Position numbers and translations under genes: made by a program
Notes under the pieces: generated by a model
What the model saw: only the letters and a program-made list of their open reading frames with translations
Told to the model about the DNA's origin: nothing
Databases searched by the model: none
Origin: Burkholderiales bacterium
Lineage (GTDB): Bacteria; Pseudomonadota; Gammaproteobacteria; Burkholderiales; Burkholderiaceae_C
Length of the DNA: 64,000 nt
Reading direction: 5' to 3'
Assembly (NCBI GenBank): GCA_016000195.1
Contig: JAECRO010000006.1
Span: 35,343 to 99,342, forward strand
Shown here: positions 1 to 7,628 of the stretch, in pieces
Position numbering within the stretch: the stretch's first letter is position 1
Layout of the letters: every line of letters starts with the position of its first letter

Positions 1-467
1 CCTTCGGCATCCACCCGGCGCTGCGAGCGCGGCGTGTGCGGGCTCAGGCGCCAGGTTTCATCGACCCGCGCGCCGCCGCAATCGCCATACACGCCACTGG
101 TCGAGCCGTACACCAGCGATTGCGGCAGGCTGCGCAGGCGCAAAACGCGCAGCAGCGCCAGCGTGCGCGGATCATTGCGCCAGTTCGGGTCGTGGCTGGG
201 CGGCGGCGCCAGATGCACCACGCGCGTGGCCAGTCCGGCGAGTCGGCGCAGCGTTGCCGCATCGTCCAGATTGCCCAGCAGCGGCGTGATGTGCTCCCGG
301 CGCAAGGCGGGCAACCGCTCGGCCGACGAGGTCAGCGCCATGACCTTGAGCCGGGACGGCAACTGCCGGGCCACGCGCAGGCCGACATCGCCGCAGCCGA
401 TGATCAGCACGCGCTGGCGGCGAAAACGCGCGGGCAGCGCGCCTAGGGGGTTCAGGTTTGAAGGCAA
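1..467 (-). CDS. NAD-dependent epimerase/dehydratase family protein (partial, C-terminus off the window)
   Basis: The reading frame enters at about 467 and runs off the left edge, so only about 155 N-terminal residues are visible. A Rossmann nucleotide-binding stretch LIIGCGDVGLRVARQL lies near residues 21-36, and VYGSTSGVYGD further on fits the catalytic Ser/Tyr region of extended SDR enzymes of the YeeZ type, which act on an unknown sugar-nucleotide-like substrate in the cytoplasm. No ATG fits; TTG at 467 is the first plausible start after an in-frame stop, and it has no clear ribosome site, so the start is uncertain. It is divergent from the ferredoxin-type reductase, sharing a gap of about 60 bases. 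Confidence 0.75.
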   Translation of the reverse strand, partial: MPSNLNPLGALPARFRRQRVLIIGCGDVGLRVARQLPSRLKVMALTSSAERLPALRREHITPLLGNLDDAATLRRLAGLATRVVHLAPPPSHDPNWRNDPRTLALLRVLRLRSLPQSLVYGSTSGVYGDCGGARVDETWRLSPHTPRSQRRVDAE

Positions 468-527
468 AATTGGGTGTTGCTGGTTAACCAGCCCGGTCGA
501 GTCATAGAACCCTCAAGGATAACGAAT

Positions 528-1568
528 ATGAGTTTCAACGTGAGCGTGCTGCCCAGCGGTCGCAGCTTTACCACCAGCACCGGCGAGCCGCTGCTGGCCG
601 CAGCCATTCGCCAGGGCATCGGCCTGCCCTACGGCTGCAAGGACGGCGCCTGCGGTTCGTGCAAGTGCAAAAAGCTCGAAGGCACGGTGACGCACGGCGC
701 GCACCAGCTCAAGGCCCTGTCGGCCGAAGAGGAAGCCGGCGGCTTCATCCTGACCTGCTGCGCCGTGGCGCACAGTAACGTGGTGCTTGAGTCGCGCCAG
801 GTGACGGACGAAAGCGCGTTTCCGGTCCGTAAAATGCCGGTCCGCGTGACCAGCATGACGCGCGCATCGCCCGACGTGATGATCATTCGCCTGCAGCTGC
901 CGGCCAGCGACATGCTGAAGTACCACGCCGGCCAGTATGTGGAGTTTTTGCTGGCGGGTGGCGACCGGCGTTCGTATTCGATGGCCAACGCGCCGCACAC
1001 CCAGACCGAAAAACCGGGTCTGGAACTGCACATTCGCTACATGGCGGGCGGAAAATTCACCGAGCATGTGTTCGGCGCCATGAAGGAAAAAGAGATTTTG
1101 CGCATCGAAGGGCCTTACGGCAGCTTCTTTTTGCGCGAAGACAGTGACAAGCCGCTGGTGCTGCTGGCCTCGGGCACCGGCTTTGCGCCGCTCAAGGCAC
1201 TGATCGAGCACATGCAGTACAAAAACATCACGCGCCCCGCCGTGCTGTACTGGGGCGGCCGCCGCCCGGCCGACCTGTACATGAACGACTGGATGCTGGC
1301 CAGGGTGGCCGAGATGCCCCACCTGCGCTACATCCCGGTGGTGTCCGACGCCCGGCCCGAAGACCACTGGACCGGCCGCACCGGCTTTGTCCACAAAGCC
1401 GTGCTGGAAGATTTTTCCGACCTTTCAGGCCACCAGGTCTATGCCTGCGGAGCGCCGATTGTGGTCGAGTCGGCGCGCGACGAATACAGCGCCCTGGCAG
1501 GCCTGCCGCCTGAAGAATTTTTTGCCGACTCGTTCACCGCGCAGGCCGACAAGGCCGGGACGGCCTGA
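528..1568 (+). CDS. 2Fe-2S ferredoxin/FAD-NAD(P)H reductase fusion (AscD-like, CDP-6-deoxyglucoseen reductase type)
   Basis: The 346-residue protein joins an N-terminal plant-type 2Fe-2S ferredoxin domain (Cys37, Cys42, Cys45 and Cys77 in the C-x4-C-x2-C...C pattern) to a ferredoxin-NADP reductase module. RSYSMANAP binds the flavin, LLASGTGFAPLKALI binds the nicotinamide nucleotide and YACGAPIVVESAR closes the NAD domain. Such proteins pass electrons from NAD(P)H through FAD and the cluster to an oxygenase or dehydratase partner. Annotation pipelines often call them CDP-6-deoxy-delta-3,4-glucoseen reductase, but no deoxysugar genes are nearby, so the partner is unknown. The start at 528 is preceded by AAGGAT; an earlier in-frame ATG at 474 lacks a ribosome site. 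Confidence 0.9.
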   Translation: MSFNVSVLPSGRSFTTSTGEPLLAAAIRQGIGLPYGCKDGACGSCKCKKLEGTVTHGAHQLKALSAEEEAGGFILTCCAVAHSNVVLESRQVTDESAFPVRKMPVRVTSMTRASPDVMIIRLQLPASDMLKYHAGQYVEFLLAGGDRRSYSMANAPHTQTEKPGLELHIRYMAGGKFTEHVFGAMKEKEILRIEGPYGSFFLREDSDKPLVLLASGTGFAPLKALIEHMQYKNITRPAVLYWGGRRPADLYMNDWMLARVAEMPHLRYIPVVSDARPEDHWTGRTGFVHKAVLEDFSDLSGHQVYACGAPIVVESARDEYSALAGLPPEEFFADSFTAQADKAGTA

Positions 1569-1613
1569 AGCGGCTTTTTCAGGGCTGTTGCGCTTTACCT
1601 GTCTGCACTGATA

Positions 1614-1640
1614 GCTACTGAATTGATAGCACATTGGTTT
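1614..1640 (+). repeat. Repeat family A, copy 1 (partial)
   Basis: GCTACTGAATTGATAGC is the AT-rich arm of the dispersed repeat. It sits between the reductase and livF, with TTGCGC and a CTGCA block just upstream. Core sequence only. Confidence 0.6.
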
Positions 1641-1691
1641 TTTTAGCGTTGGGCTGGAGAAAGGCCGCCGGCCGGCCACGAAATCAATCCC

Positions 1692-1735
1692 GCTACAAAT
1701 TCAATAGCTGTCGAGGCCCATGGCTATTGCGCCAA
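1692..1735 (+). repeat. Repeat family A, copy 2
   Basis: GCTACAAATTCAATAGCTG followed about 25 bases later by TTGCGCC is a second copy in the same gap, downstream of livF and just outside its stop codon. Confidence 0.6.
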
Positions 1736-1754
1736 CAGCCTGAATCACCAGAAA

Positions 1755-2474
1755 TCATTCGCCCAGATAAGCCGCCCGGACCCGGGGATCATTGAGCAGC
1801 GCCTTCGCCTCGCCGTTCATGGTGATGTTGCCCGACTCCATGACGTAGCCCCGGTTGGCAATGCCAAGGGCGCGGCTGGCGTTCTGCTCGACCAGCAGCA
1901 CCGTCATGCCCAGCGCCGACACATCGCGCACCACCTCGAAAATCTTGTCCACCATGATCGGCGACAGGCCCATCGACGGCTCGTCGAGCAGCAGCACCTT
2001 GGGCCGGCTCATCAGGGCGCGGCCCATGGCCAGCATTTGCTGTTCGCCGCCCGACATGGTGCCGGCCAGCTGGTCCTTGCGCTCGCGCAGGCGCGGGAAC
2101 AGCACGAACATCTTTTCGATGTCGGCGGCAATGCCGGCCTTGTCGTTGCGAATGTAGGCGCCCATCTGCAGGTTTTCGGTGATGGTCATGCGGGCAAACA
2201 CGCCGCGCCCCTCGGGCACCATCGCCAGGCCTTCCTTGACCAGATCCCAGGCGCCGCGTCCCTTGATGCTTTTGCCCAGGTATTGAATGTCGCCGCCCAG
2301 CATCGGCAGGCCGCCGGTGATGGCCTTCATGGTGGTGGTCTTGCCGGCGCCGTTGGAGCCGATCAGCGTGACCAGCTCGCCCTCGCGGACCTCGAAGTCA
2401 ACGCCCTTGACGGCCTGGATGCCGCCGTAAGCCACCTGAAGGCCGGTGACTTTGAGAAGTGTATTTGTTGCCAT
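1755..2474 (-). CDS. livF: Branched-chain amino acid ABC transporter, ATP-binding protein LivF
   Basis: This 239-residue ATPase energises import of leucine-type amino acids or a related solute at the cytoplasmic membrane. Walker A is GSNGAGKTTTMKAI, the signature is MSGGEQQMLAMGRAL and Walker B is VLLLDEPSMGLSP. LivF-type proteins are recognised by this signature and by VEQNASRAL near the C-terminus. It is the last gene of livH-livM-livG-livF and starts 13 bases after livG. The ATG at 2474 is preceded by AAGGAACGACGAAG, which contains an acceptable ribosome site. Confidence 0.95.
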   Translation of the reverse strand: MATNTLLKVTGLQVAYGGIQAVKGVDFEVREGELVTLIGSNGAGKTTTMKAITGGLPMLGGDIQYLGKSIKGRGAWDLVKEGLAMVPEGRGVFARMTITENLQMGAYIRNDKAGIAADIEKMFVLFPRLRERKDQLAGTMSGGEQQMLAMGRALMSRPKVLLLDEPSMGLSPIMVDKIFEVVRDVSALGMTVLLVEQNASRALGIANRGYVMESGNITMNGEAKALLNDPRVRAAYLGE

Positions 2475-2487
2475 CTTCGTCGTTCCT

Positions 2488-3255
2488 TTAATGACCTGCG
2501 CCCAGATAGGCGGTGATCACTTTTTCGTTTTTCTGCACATCGGCCGGCAAGCCCTCGGCGATCTGCTTGCCGTAATCGAGCACCGTCACGCGGTCGCACA
2601 GGCCCATGACCAGCTTCACGTCATGCTCGATCAGCAAGATTGTGCGGTTGTCCTTGCGGATGCGGTCGATCAGCTCGCGCAACTGGACTTTTTCAGTGGC
2701 GTTCATGCCGGCGGCGGGCTCGTCGAGCGCAATCAGCTGCGGGTCGGTGGCCAGCGCGCGGGCAATCTCTAACCGGCGCTGGTCGCCGTAGCTCAGGGTG
2801 CGCGCCTTGAAGTCGGCATATTTGCCAATGCCCACGTAGTCGAGCAACTCCTGCGAGCGCTGGGCGATTTCGGCCTCTTCGCGCTTGAAGCCGGGCGTGC
2901 GAAACACCGCTCCGATCAGGCCCGAATGGGTGCGCACATGGCGGCCGACCATGACGTTCTCCAGCGCCGTCATGTCGGCGAACAGCCGGATGTTTTGAAA
3001 TGTGCGGGCAATGCCGGCCTTGGCGACTTCATGCACCGCCGTCGGCTTGTAGGGCTTGCCGGCCAGCTCGAAAGTGCCGCTGTCGGGCGTGTAGAGCCCG
3101 GTCAGCACATTGAAAAACGTCGTCTTGCCCGCGCCGTTGGGGCCGATCAGGCCATAGACCTGGCCGCGTTCGATCTTGATGCCGACATCGCTCAGCGCCT
3201 GCAGGCCGCCAAAGCGCTTGGAAACACCCGAGACATTCAGAATGGTTTCGCTCAT
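2488..3255 (-). CDS. livG: Branched-chain amino acid ABC transporter, ATP-binding protein LivG
   Basis: The protein has 255 residues with Walker A GPNGAGKTTFFNVLTG, the LivG-typical signature LSYGDQRRLEIARAL and Walker B IALDEPAAGMN, so it is the second ATPase of the HAAT importer. The ATG at 3255 (MSETIL) is preferred because AAGGAG lies seven bases upstream; the ATG at 3261 is almost in contact with that site. The gene begins 12 bases beyond the livM stop codon, indicating co-translation. A longer open frame upstream is out of register with livM and is not real. Confidence 0.95.
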   Translation of the reverse strand: MSETILNVSGVSKRFGGLQALSDVGIKIERGQVYGLIGPNGAGKTTFFNVLTGLYTPDSGTFELAGKPYKPTAVHEVAKAGIARTFQNIRLFADMTALENVMVGRHVRTHSGLIGAVFRTPGFKREEAEIAQRSQELLDYVGIGKYADFKARTLSYGDQRRLEIARALATDPQLIALDEPAAGMNATEKVQLRELIDRIRKDNRTILLIEHDVKLVMGLCDRVTVLDYGKQIAEGLPADVQKNEKVITAYLGAGH

Positions 3256-3266
3256 GTCCATTCTCC

Positions 3267-4376
3267 TTAAGGATTGATGGACTGGATGGGGTCTTTGCCG
3301 GCGCGCTTGTTCAGCGACTTGCCATGCTCGGGCGACGGCCAGAGTCCACGCGGACGCATCAGCATGACGGTGATCATGGCCAGCGCAATCAGCAGCTGGC
3401 GCAGGATGGACGAGTCCAGCCGGCCATCGGTCATGGCCTGCAGCGGCCCGGCCACATAGCGCAAGACCTCGGGCAGCGCAGCCAGCAGCAGCGCGCCCAG
3501 GATGACGCCGGGCAAATGCCCGATGCCGCCCAGCACCACCATCGCCACGATCATGATCGACTCCATCAGGCTGAAGGATTCGGGCGAGACAAAGCCCTGG
3601 AAGGCGGCGAACATCGAGCCCGACACGCCGCCAAAGGTGGCGCCCATGCCGAAGGCCAGCAGCTTCATGTTGCGGGTGTTGATGCCCATGGCCTTGGCGG
3701 CGATCTCGTCCTCGCGAATCGCCATCCAGGCGCGGCCGATGCGCGAATTTTGCAGCCGGTGGCAAATCACGACCGACAGAATCACCAGCGCCAGGAACAG
3801 GTAGTAATACATCGAGACCGAGGTGAATTCGATGCCGAAAAAGGAGTGCGTCTTGCCCAGGTCGAAGCCGAAAAACTTCATCGAGTCGATCTGGTTGATG
3901 CCCTTGGGTCCGTTGGTCAGGTTGATGGGGCGGTCCAGGTTGTTCAGAAACACCCGGATGATTTCACCAAAGCCCAGCGTGACGATGGCCAGGTAGTCGC
4001 CGCGCAGCTTGAGCGTGGGCGCGCCCAGCATGATGCCGAACAAGCCCGCCAGCGCGGCGGCAGCCGGAATGATGGCCCAGATCGGCAGGTGCAGCCCTTC
4101 CGGGAATTTCGCGGCGATCCACGGAAAGGCTTCGGCCAGGTGCGGCGAGCCGAGCAGCGCGAACAGGTAGGCGCCCACGGCAAAGAAGGCAACATAACCC
4201 AGGTCCAGCAGGCCGGCATAACCGACCACGATGTTCAGCCCGAGGGCCAGCAGCACATACAGCAGCGCCATGTCAACGATGCGCACCCAGGCGTTGCCGC
4301 CCTGTTGCAGCAGCAAAGGCAGCACCAGCAAGGCCAGCGCCACGATCAGGAAAGTGACCGGTTTTTTGGTTTTCAT
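3267..4376 (-). CDS. livM: Branched-chain amino acid ABC transporter, permease LivM
   Basis: This hydrophobic protein of 369 residues has the order of transmembrane segments usual for LivM and the motif GDYLAIVTLGFGEI with SRIGRAWMAIREDEIAAKAMGIN, the cytoplasmic coupling loop that docks on LivG/LivF. The ATG at 4376 has AAGGAG eight bases upstream; a TTG directly before it is also in frame. It follows livH after a gap of about 40 bases. The substrate is inferred from the family only, because no binding-protein gene is adjacent. Confidence 0.95.
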   Translation of the reverse strand: MKTKKPVTFLIVALALLVLPLLLQQGGNAWVRIVDMALLYVLLALGLNIVVGYAGLLDLGYVAFFAVGAYLFALLGSPHLAEAFPWIAAKFPEGLHLPIWAIIPAAAALAGLFGIMLGAPTLKLRGDYLAIVTLGFGEIIRVFLNNLDRPINLTNGPKGINQIDSMKFFGFDLGKTHSFFGIEFTSVSMYYYLFLALVILSVVICHRLQNSRIGRAWMAIREDEIAAKAMGINTRNMKLLAFGMGATFGGVSGSMFAAFQGFVSPESFSLMESIMIVAMVVLGGIGHLPGVILGALLLAALPEVLRYVAGPLQAMTDGRLDSSILRQLLIALAMITVMLMRPRGLWPSPEHGKSLNKRAGKDPIQSINP

Positions 4377-4414
4377 CAAAATTTCTCCTTGTGTGTCGGT
4401 GATTCAACCGGCCC

Positions 4415-5344
4415 TCAGGCGCGGTCCGCCACACGTTCGCCCAGCAGGCCCGAGGGGCGCAGCGTGAGCACGAAAATCAGCACGATAAAGGCAAAAATAT
4501 CGGAATACTGGCTGCCCAGCACGCCGCCGGTCAGCGGGCCGATGTAGCCGGCGCCAATGGCCTCGATGAGTCCGAGCAGGATGCCGCCCAGCACCGCGCC
4601 GCCGAGGTTGCCGATGCCGCCAAAAACAGCGGCGGTGAAAGCCTTGAGGCCGGGCAAAAAGCCCATGGTGTGCTGCACGGTGCCGTAGTTGGACGCATAC
4701 ATCACGCCGGCCAGCGCGGCCAGGATGGCGCCGATGATGAAGGTGGCGGAAATGACGGTGTCGGGCCGCACGCCCATCAAGGCGGCGACGCGCGGATTTT
4801 CAGCGGTGGCCCGCATGGCGCGGCCCAGCTTGGTGTAATGCACCAGCCACATCAAGACAGACAGCGACACGGCGGTCGTACCCAGAATGAACAGCTGCGT
4901 CACGGTGATGACGGCGCCGCCAAGCTGGAAAGGCTCGGCCGGCAGCAGCGTCGGGTAAGGCTTGTAGTTGGGCTTCCAGATGATCATGGCCAGCGTCTGC
5001 AGCAGCAGCGACATGCCGATGGCGGTGATCAGCGGGGCCAGTTTGGGCGAGTTTCGCAGCGGCCGGTAGGCGACTTTTTCGATGCTGAAGTTCAGCGCGG
5101 CGCACACCACGAAAGCGATCAGCAGGGAAATCAGCAACACCAGCCAGCCGGGCGCGCCGGGCATGGTTTCCTGCATCCAGCCGATGATGGTCCAGCTGGT
5201 GAGCGCGCCGACCATCAGAACCTCACCGTGTGCAAAATTGATCAGGTTGATGATCCCGTACACCATGGTGTAGCCCAGGGCGATCAGGGCATACATGCTG
5301 CCCAGAACCAGCCCGTTGATGATTTGCTGTAGCAAAACTTCCAT
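4415..5344 (-). CDS. livH: Branched-chain amino acid ABC transporter, permease LivH
   Basis: LivH-type permease of 309 residues, beginning MEVLLQQIINGLVLGSMYAL and carrying the coupling-loop motif TKLGRAMRATAENPRVAALMG. It is the promoter-proximal gene of the liv operon and forms the membrane channel with LivM. The ATG at 5344 has GGAG upstream; a longer frame to 5395 lacks support. A periplasmic binding protein (LivK/LivJ) is absent on either side: 5345-5600 contains no gene and the next gene is rarA. The solute-specific protein must be encoded elsewhere or be shared. Confidence 0.95.
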   Translation of the reverse strand: MEVLLQQIINGLVLGSMYALIALGYTMVYGIINLINFAHGEVLMVGALTSWTIIGWMQETMPGAPGWLVLLISLLIAFVVCAALNFSIEKVAYRPLRNSPKLAPLITAIGMSLLLQTLAMIIWKPNYKPYPTLLPAEPFQLGGAVITVTQLFILGTTAVSLSVLMWLVHYTKLGRAMRATAENPRVAALMGVRPDTVISATFIIGAILAALAGVMYASNYGTVQHTMGFLPGLKAFTAAVFGGIGNLGGAVLGGILLGLIEAIGAGYIGPLTGGVLGSQYSDIFAFIVLIFVLTLRPSGLLGERVADRA

Positions 5345-5600
5345 ATCCGCTCCGTTTATTTGAATGAGCCAACTCTGCTTGTGCCATGACTCCACGGGAT
5401 CACCGTGAAGACACGCGAGTTAACAAAAAGCCCGCCTGTCTCCAGTCGGATAACTGGTGAAGATGGCGAGCTAGTGCGCGAATCGTAGCCACAGGCCTCT
5501 AGCGAGAATCACGCCAGCGAGTCAGTTTTTCCGGGGTAAACCCTTGACGAATTTGATTTTGGCGGCGGAATCAGGGTCTATCAGCGGGATTTCCAGCACA

Positions 5601-6899
5601 TCAGTTTTTCTGATGGTTTTTTGCCTTCAGTTGATTCAACTTATCAGCGATCTTGATCTCCAGACCCCGGTTGACCGGCCGGTAAAAACCCGGGGCGGCC
5701 ATGCCTTCGGGCAAATAGTTTTCTCCGGCGGCAAACCCGTCTTCCTCGTCATGCGCATAGCGGTAGTTCTTGCCGTAGTCCAGCTCTTTCATGAGCTTTG
5801 TTGGTGCATTGCGCAAATGCAGCGGCACCGGACGGGTGCCGTCCTTCTTGATGAAGGCCTTGGCTTCGTTGAAAGCCTGGTACACCGCATTCGACTTGGG
5901 TGCGACCGCCAGGTACACCACGCACTGCGCCAGCGCGAGTTCCCCCTCTGGCGAGCCCAGCCGTTCATAGACCTCGGCGGCATCGAGCGCCAGCCGCAGC
6001 GCGCGCGGATCGGCCAGCCCGATGTCTTCGCTGGCCAGGCGGATCAGGCGGCGCGCCATGTAGCGCGGCTCCGCACCGCCATCGAGCATGCGCGTGAACC
6101 AATACAGTGCGGCGTCGGGGTCGGAACCGCGAATCGACTTGTGCAGGGCCGAAATGGTGTCGTAAAACTGCTCGCCGCCCTTGTCGTAGCGGCGCAGGCG
6201 CTCGCCCAGCACCTTGAGCAGCCAGGCATCGGTCACATCGCTGATTTTTTCAGCCTTGGCCGCGACGCCCAGCGATTCGAGCGTATTGAGCAGCCGCCGG
6301 GCATCGCCATCGGCATAGGAAACCAGGTGGTCAATGGCCTCAATTGCTATTGTTTCAATAGCTGGCAGCGCCCGCTCAGCAAGCACCCTGGCGACGATTT
6401 GCTTGAGATCGTCGTCCGTGAGCGGCTTCAGCACATACACCACGGCGCGCGACAGCAAGGCCGAGTTCACCTCGAACGAGGGGTTTTCGGTGGTGGCGCC
6501 AATGAAGGTGAACAGGCCGCTTTCAACATGCGGCAGAAATGCATCCTGCTGGCTCTTGTTGAAACGATGGACCTCATCGACAAACACCATCGTTCGCCGG
6601 CCATCCTGCGCTTGCCAGATCGTCGCCTGCTCGACCGCTTCGCGAATGTCCTTGACGCCGCCCAGCACGGCGGAAATGGTGATGAAATGCGCATCGAAGC
6701 TGCGCGCCATCAGCCGGGCAATGGTGGTTTTGCCGACGCCGGGCGGCCCCCACAGAATGCAGCTGTGCGGCTCGCCCGACTCGAACGCAATGCGCAGCGG
6801 CAGGCCAGCGCCAAGCAAATGCTGCTGGCCGATGACTTCGCCCAGGTTTTGGGGGCGCAGGCGTTCAGCCAGGGGTGGGTGGGAAGAAGTTTTCGCCAT
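5601..6899 (-). CDS. rarA: Replication-associated recombination protein A (RarA/MgsA AAA+ ATPase)
   Basis: The 432-residue AAA+ protein is the bacterial homologue of Mgs1/WRNIP1, which acts at stalled replication forks and interacts with SSB. Walker A is GPPGVGKTTIARLMA and Walker B is MVFVDEVHRFN, followed by QDAFLPHVESG and the C-terminal oligomerisation region (KELDYGKNYRYAHDEE and YLPEGM are typical). It follows lolA, an arrangement (ftsK-lolA-rarA) common in Betaproteobacteria. An in-frame copy of repeat A lies at 6345-6385 and encodes part of AERALPAIETIAIEAIDHL in the lid region. Confidence 0.96.
   Translation of the reverse strand: MAKTSSHPPLAERLRPQNLGEVIGQQHLLGAGLPLRIAFESGEPHSCILWGPPGVGKTTIARLMARSFDAHFITISAVLGGVKDIREAVEQATIWQAQDGRRTMVFVDEVHRFNKSQQDAFLPHVESGLFTFIGATTENPSFEVNSALLSRAVVYVLKPLTDDDLKQIVARVLAERALPAIETIAIEAIDHLVSYADGDARRLLNTLESLGVAAKAEKISDVTDAWLLKVLGERLRRYDKGGEQFYDTISALHKSIRGSDPDAALYWFTRMLDGGAEPRYMARRLIRLASEDIGLADPRALRLALDAAEVYERLGSPEGELALAQCVVYLAVAPKSNAVYQAFNEAKAFIKKDGTRPVPLHLRNAPTKLMKELDYGKNYRYAHDEEDGFAAGENYLPEGMAAPGFYRPVNRGLEIKIADKLNQLKAKNHQKN
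6345..6385 (+). repeat. Repeat family A, copy 3, inside rarA
   Basis: ATTGCTATTGTTTCAATAGCTG followed by GCGCCCGC is a diverged copy of the repeat, in frame within rarA and read antisense by it. Confidence 0.5.
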
Positions 6900-6966
6900 T
6901 GAAGAGTTGCGCCTGGCTGTTGCCGGACACGCTGCTCCGGACAGCCAGGCCCGGCCTGTTGAATAA

Positions 6967-7623
6967 CTACTGCCGGATCACATCCGCGCCTTTGGGCGTG
7001 GTGAACTGGAAAGCGTCCCTGGGCAGGGCCGGGTTGACTTCGACCTTGCTGAAGCTCAGCACCGAGCGCTGGCCGAAGCTGTCGAGGATTTCCAGCGCGG
7101 CAAGCTCGCTCGATTTGTCGGCCGCTTTCTGGCTGGCTCGAAAGCCGACACGCACGGCCTGCAACTGGCCGTCTTTCGCCTTGGGCGTGGCGACCACCCA
7201 TTCGAGGCCGTCCTTTTCAGGCGCGGCGGCCAGCGTGAAATCAGCCTGCAGGGCACGCAAATCGGGCGCGGCGGCAATCAGGGCGGCGGGTGTCGAGCCC
7301 AGCGCGGCGGACTGCCTGCGCGCCGTGACCTGGTTCAGGTCGGCGTCATAAAGCCACAAGGTCTGGCCGTCGGCGACGATGCTTTGCTCGAACGGCTTTT
7401 TATAGAGAAATTTGAAGCGGTTCGGCCGGGAGAACTCGAACGTGCCGCTGGAGGTCTTGCTGCGGGCGGTCTGGCCCTCCTTGGCGGGCGCAGTCACGAC
7501 CTGCGTGAAGTCGGCGCGGCCGCTGCTCACCGTCTTGACGAAGTTTTCAAGGCTTTCCAGGCCATTTGCGCATGCTGCATGGGCACAAGCAGCTATTAAA
7601 ACAGTAGCAAAAAAACGTTTCAT
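6967..7623 (-). CDS. lolA: Outer-membrane lipoprotein carrier protein LolA
   Basis: The 218-residue periplasmic chaperone accepts lipoproteins from LolCDE and delivers them to the outer membrane. A Sec signal peptide, MKRFFATVLIAACAHAACA, is followed by NGLESLENFVKTVSSGRADFTQVV, which matches the mature N-terminus of the family; SSGTFEFSRPNRFKFLYKKP and SIVADGQTLWLYDADLNQV are LolA strands. The ATG at 7623 has GGAG eight bases upstream, whereas the in-frame GTG at 7632 lies on top of that site. The ftsK stop codon is at 7629, so the genes are coupled. The hydrophobic core of the signal peptide is encoded by repeat A. Confidence 0.95.
   Translation of the reverse strand: MKRFFATVLIAACAHAACANGLESLENFVKTVSSGRADFTQVVTAPAKEGQTARSKTSSGTFEFSRPNRFKFLYKKPFEQSIVADGQTLWLYDADLNQVTARRQSAALGSTPAALIAAAPDLRALQADFTLAAAPEKDGLEWVVATPKAKDGQLQAVRVGFRASQKAADKSSELAALEILDSFGQRSVLSFSKVEVNPALPRDAFQFTTPKGADVIRQ
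7566..7612 (-). repeat. Repeat family A, copy 4, encoding the LolA signal peptide
   Basis: Read on the minus strand this contains GCTACTGTTTTAATAGCTG, then CTTGTGCCCATG and GCATGCGCAA, a near-consensus copy. In the lolA frame it supplies residues of ATVLIAACAHAACAN. Confidence 0.75.
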
Positions 7624-7628
7624 CAAGT

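Noticed and set aside
513..1394. Long open frame antisense to the ferredoxin-type reductase (and many others, such as 3324-4547, 5544-6902, 7749-9107)
   Set aside because: GC-rich codon bias leaves the antisense strand open; these frames are rich in His, Arg and Gln with no family similarity, while the opposite strand carries clear protein motifs.
5345..5600. Sigma-54 promoter for livH (TGGCAC in the upstream region, minus strand)
   Set aside because: No TTGC element follows at the required distance.
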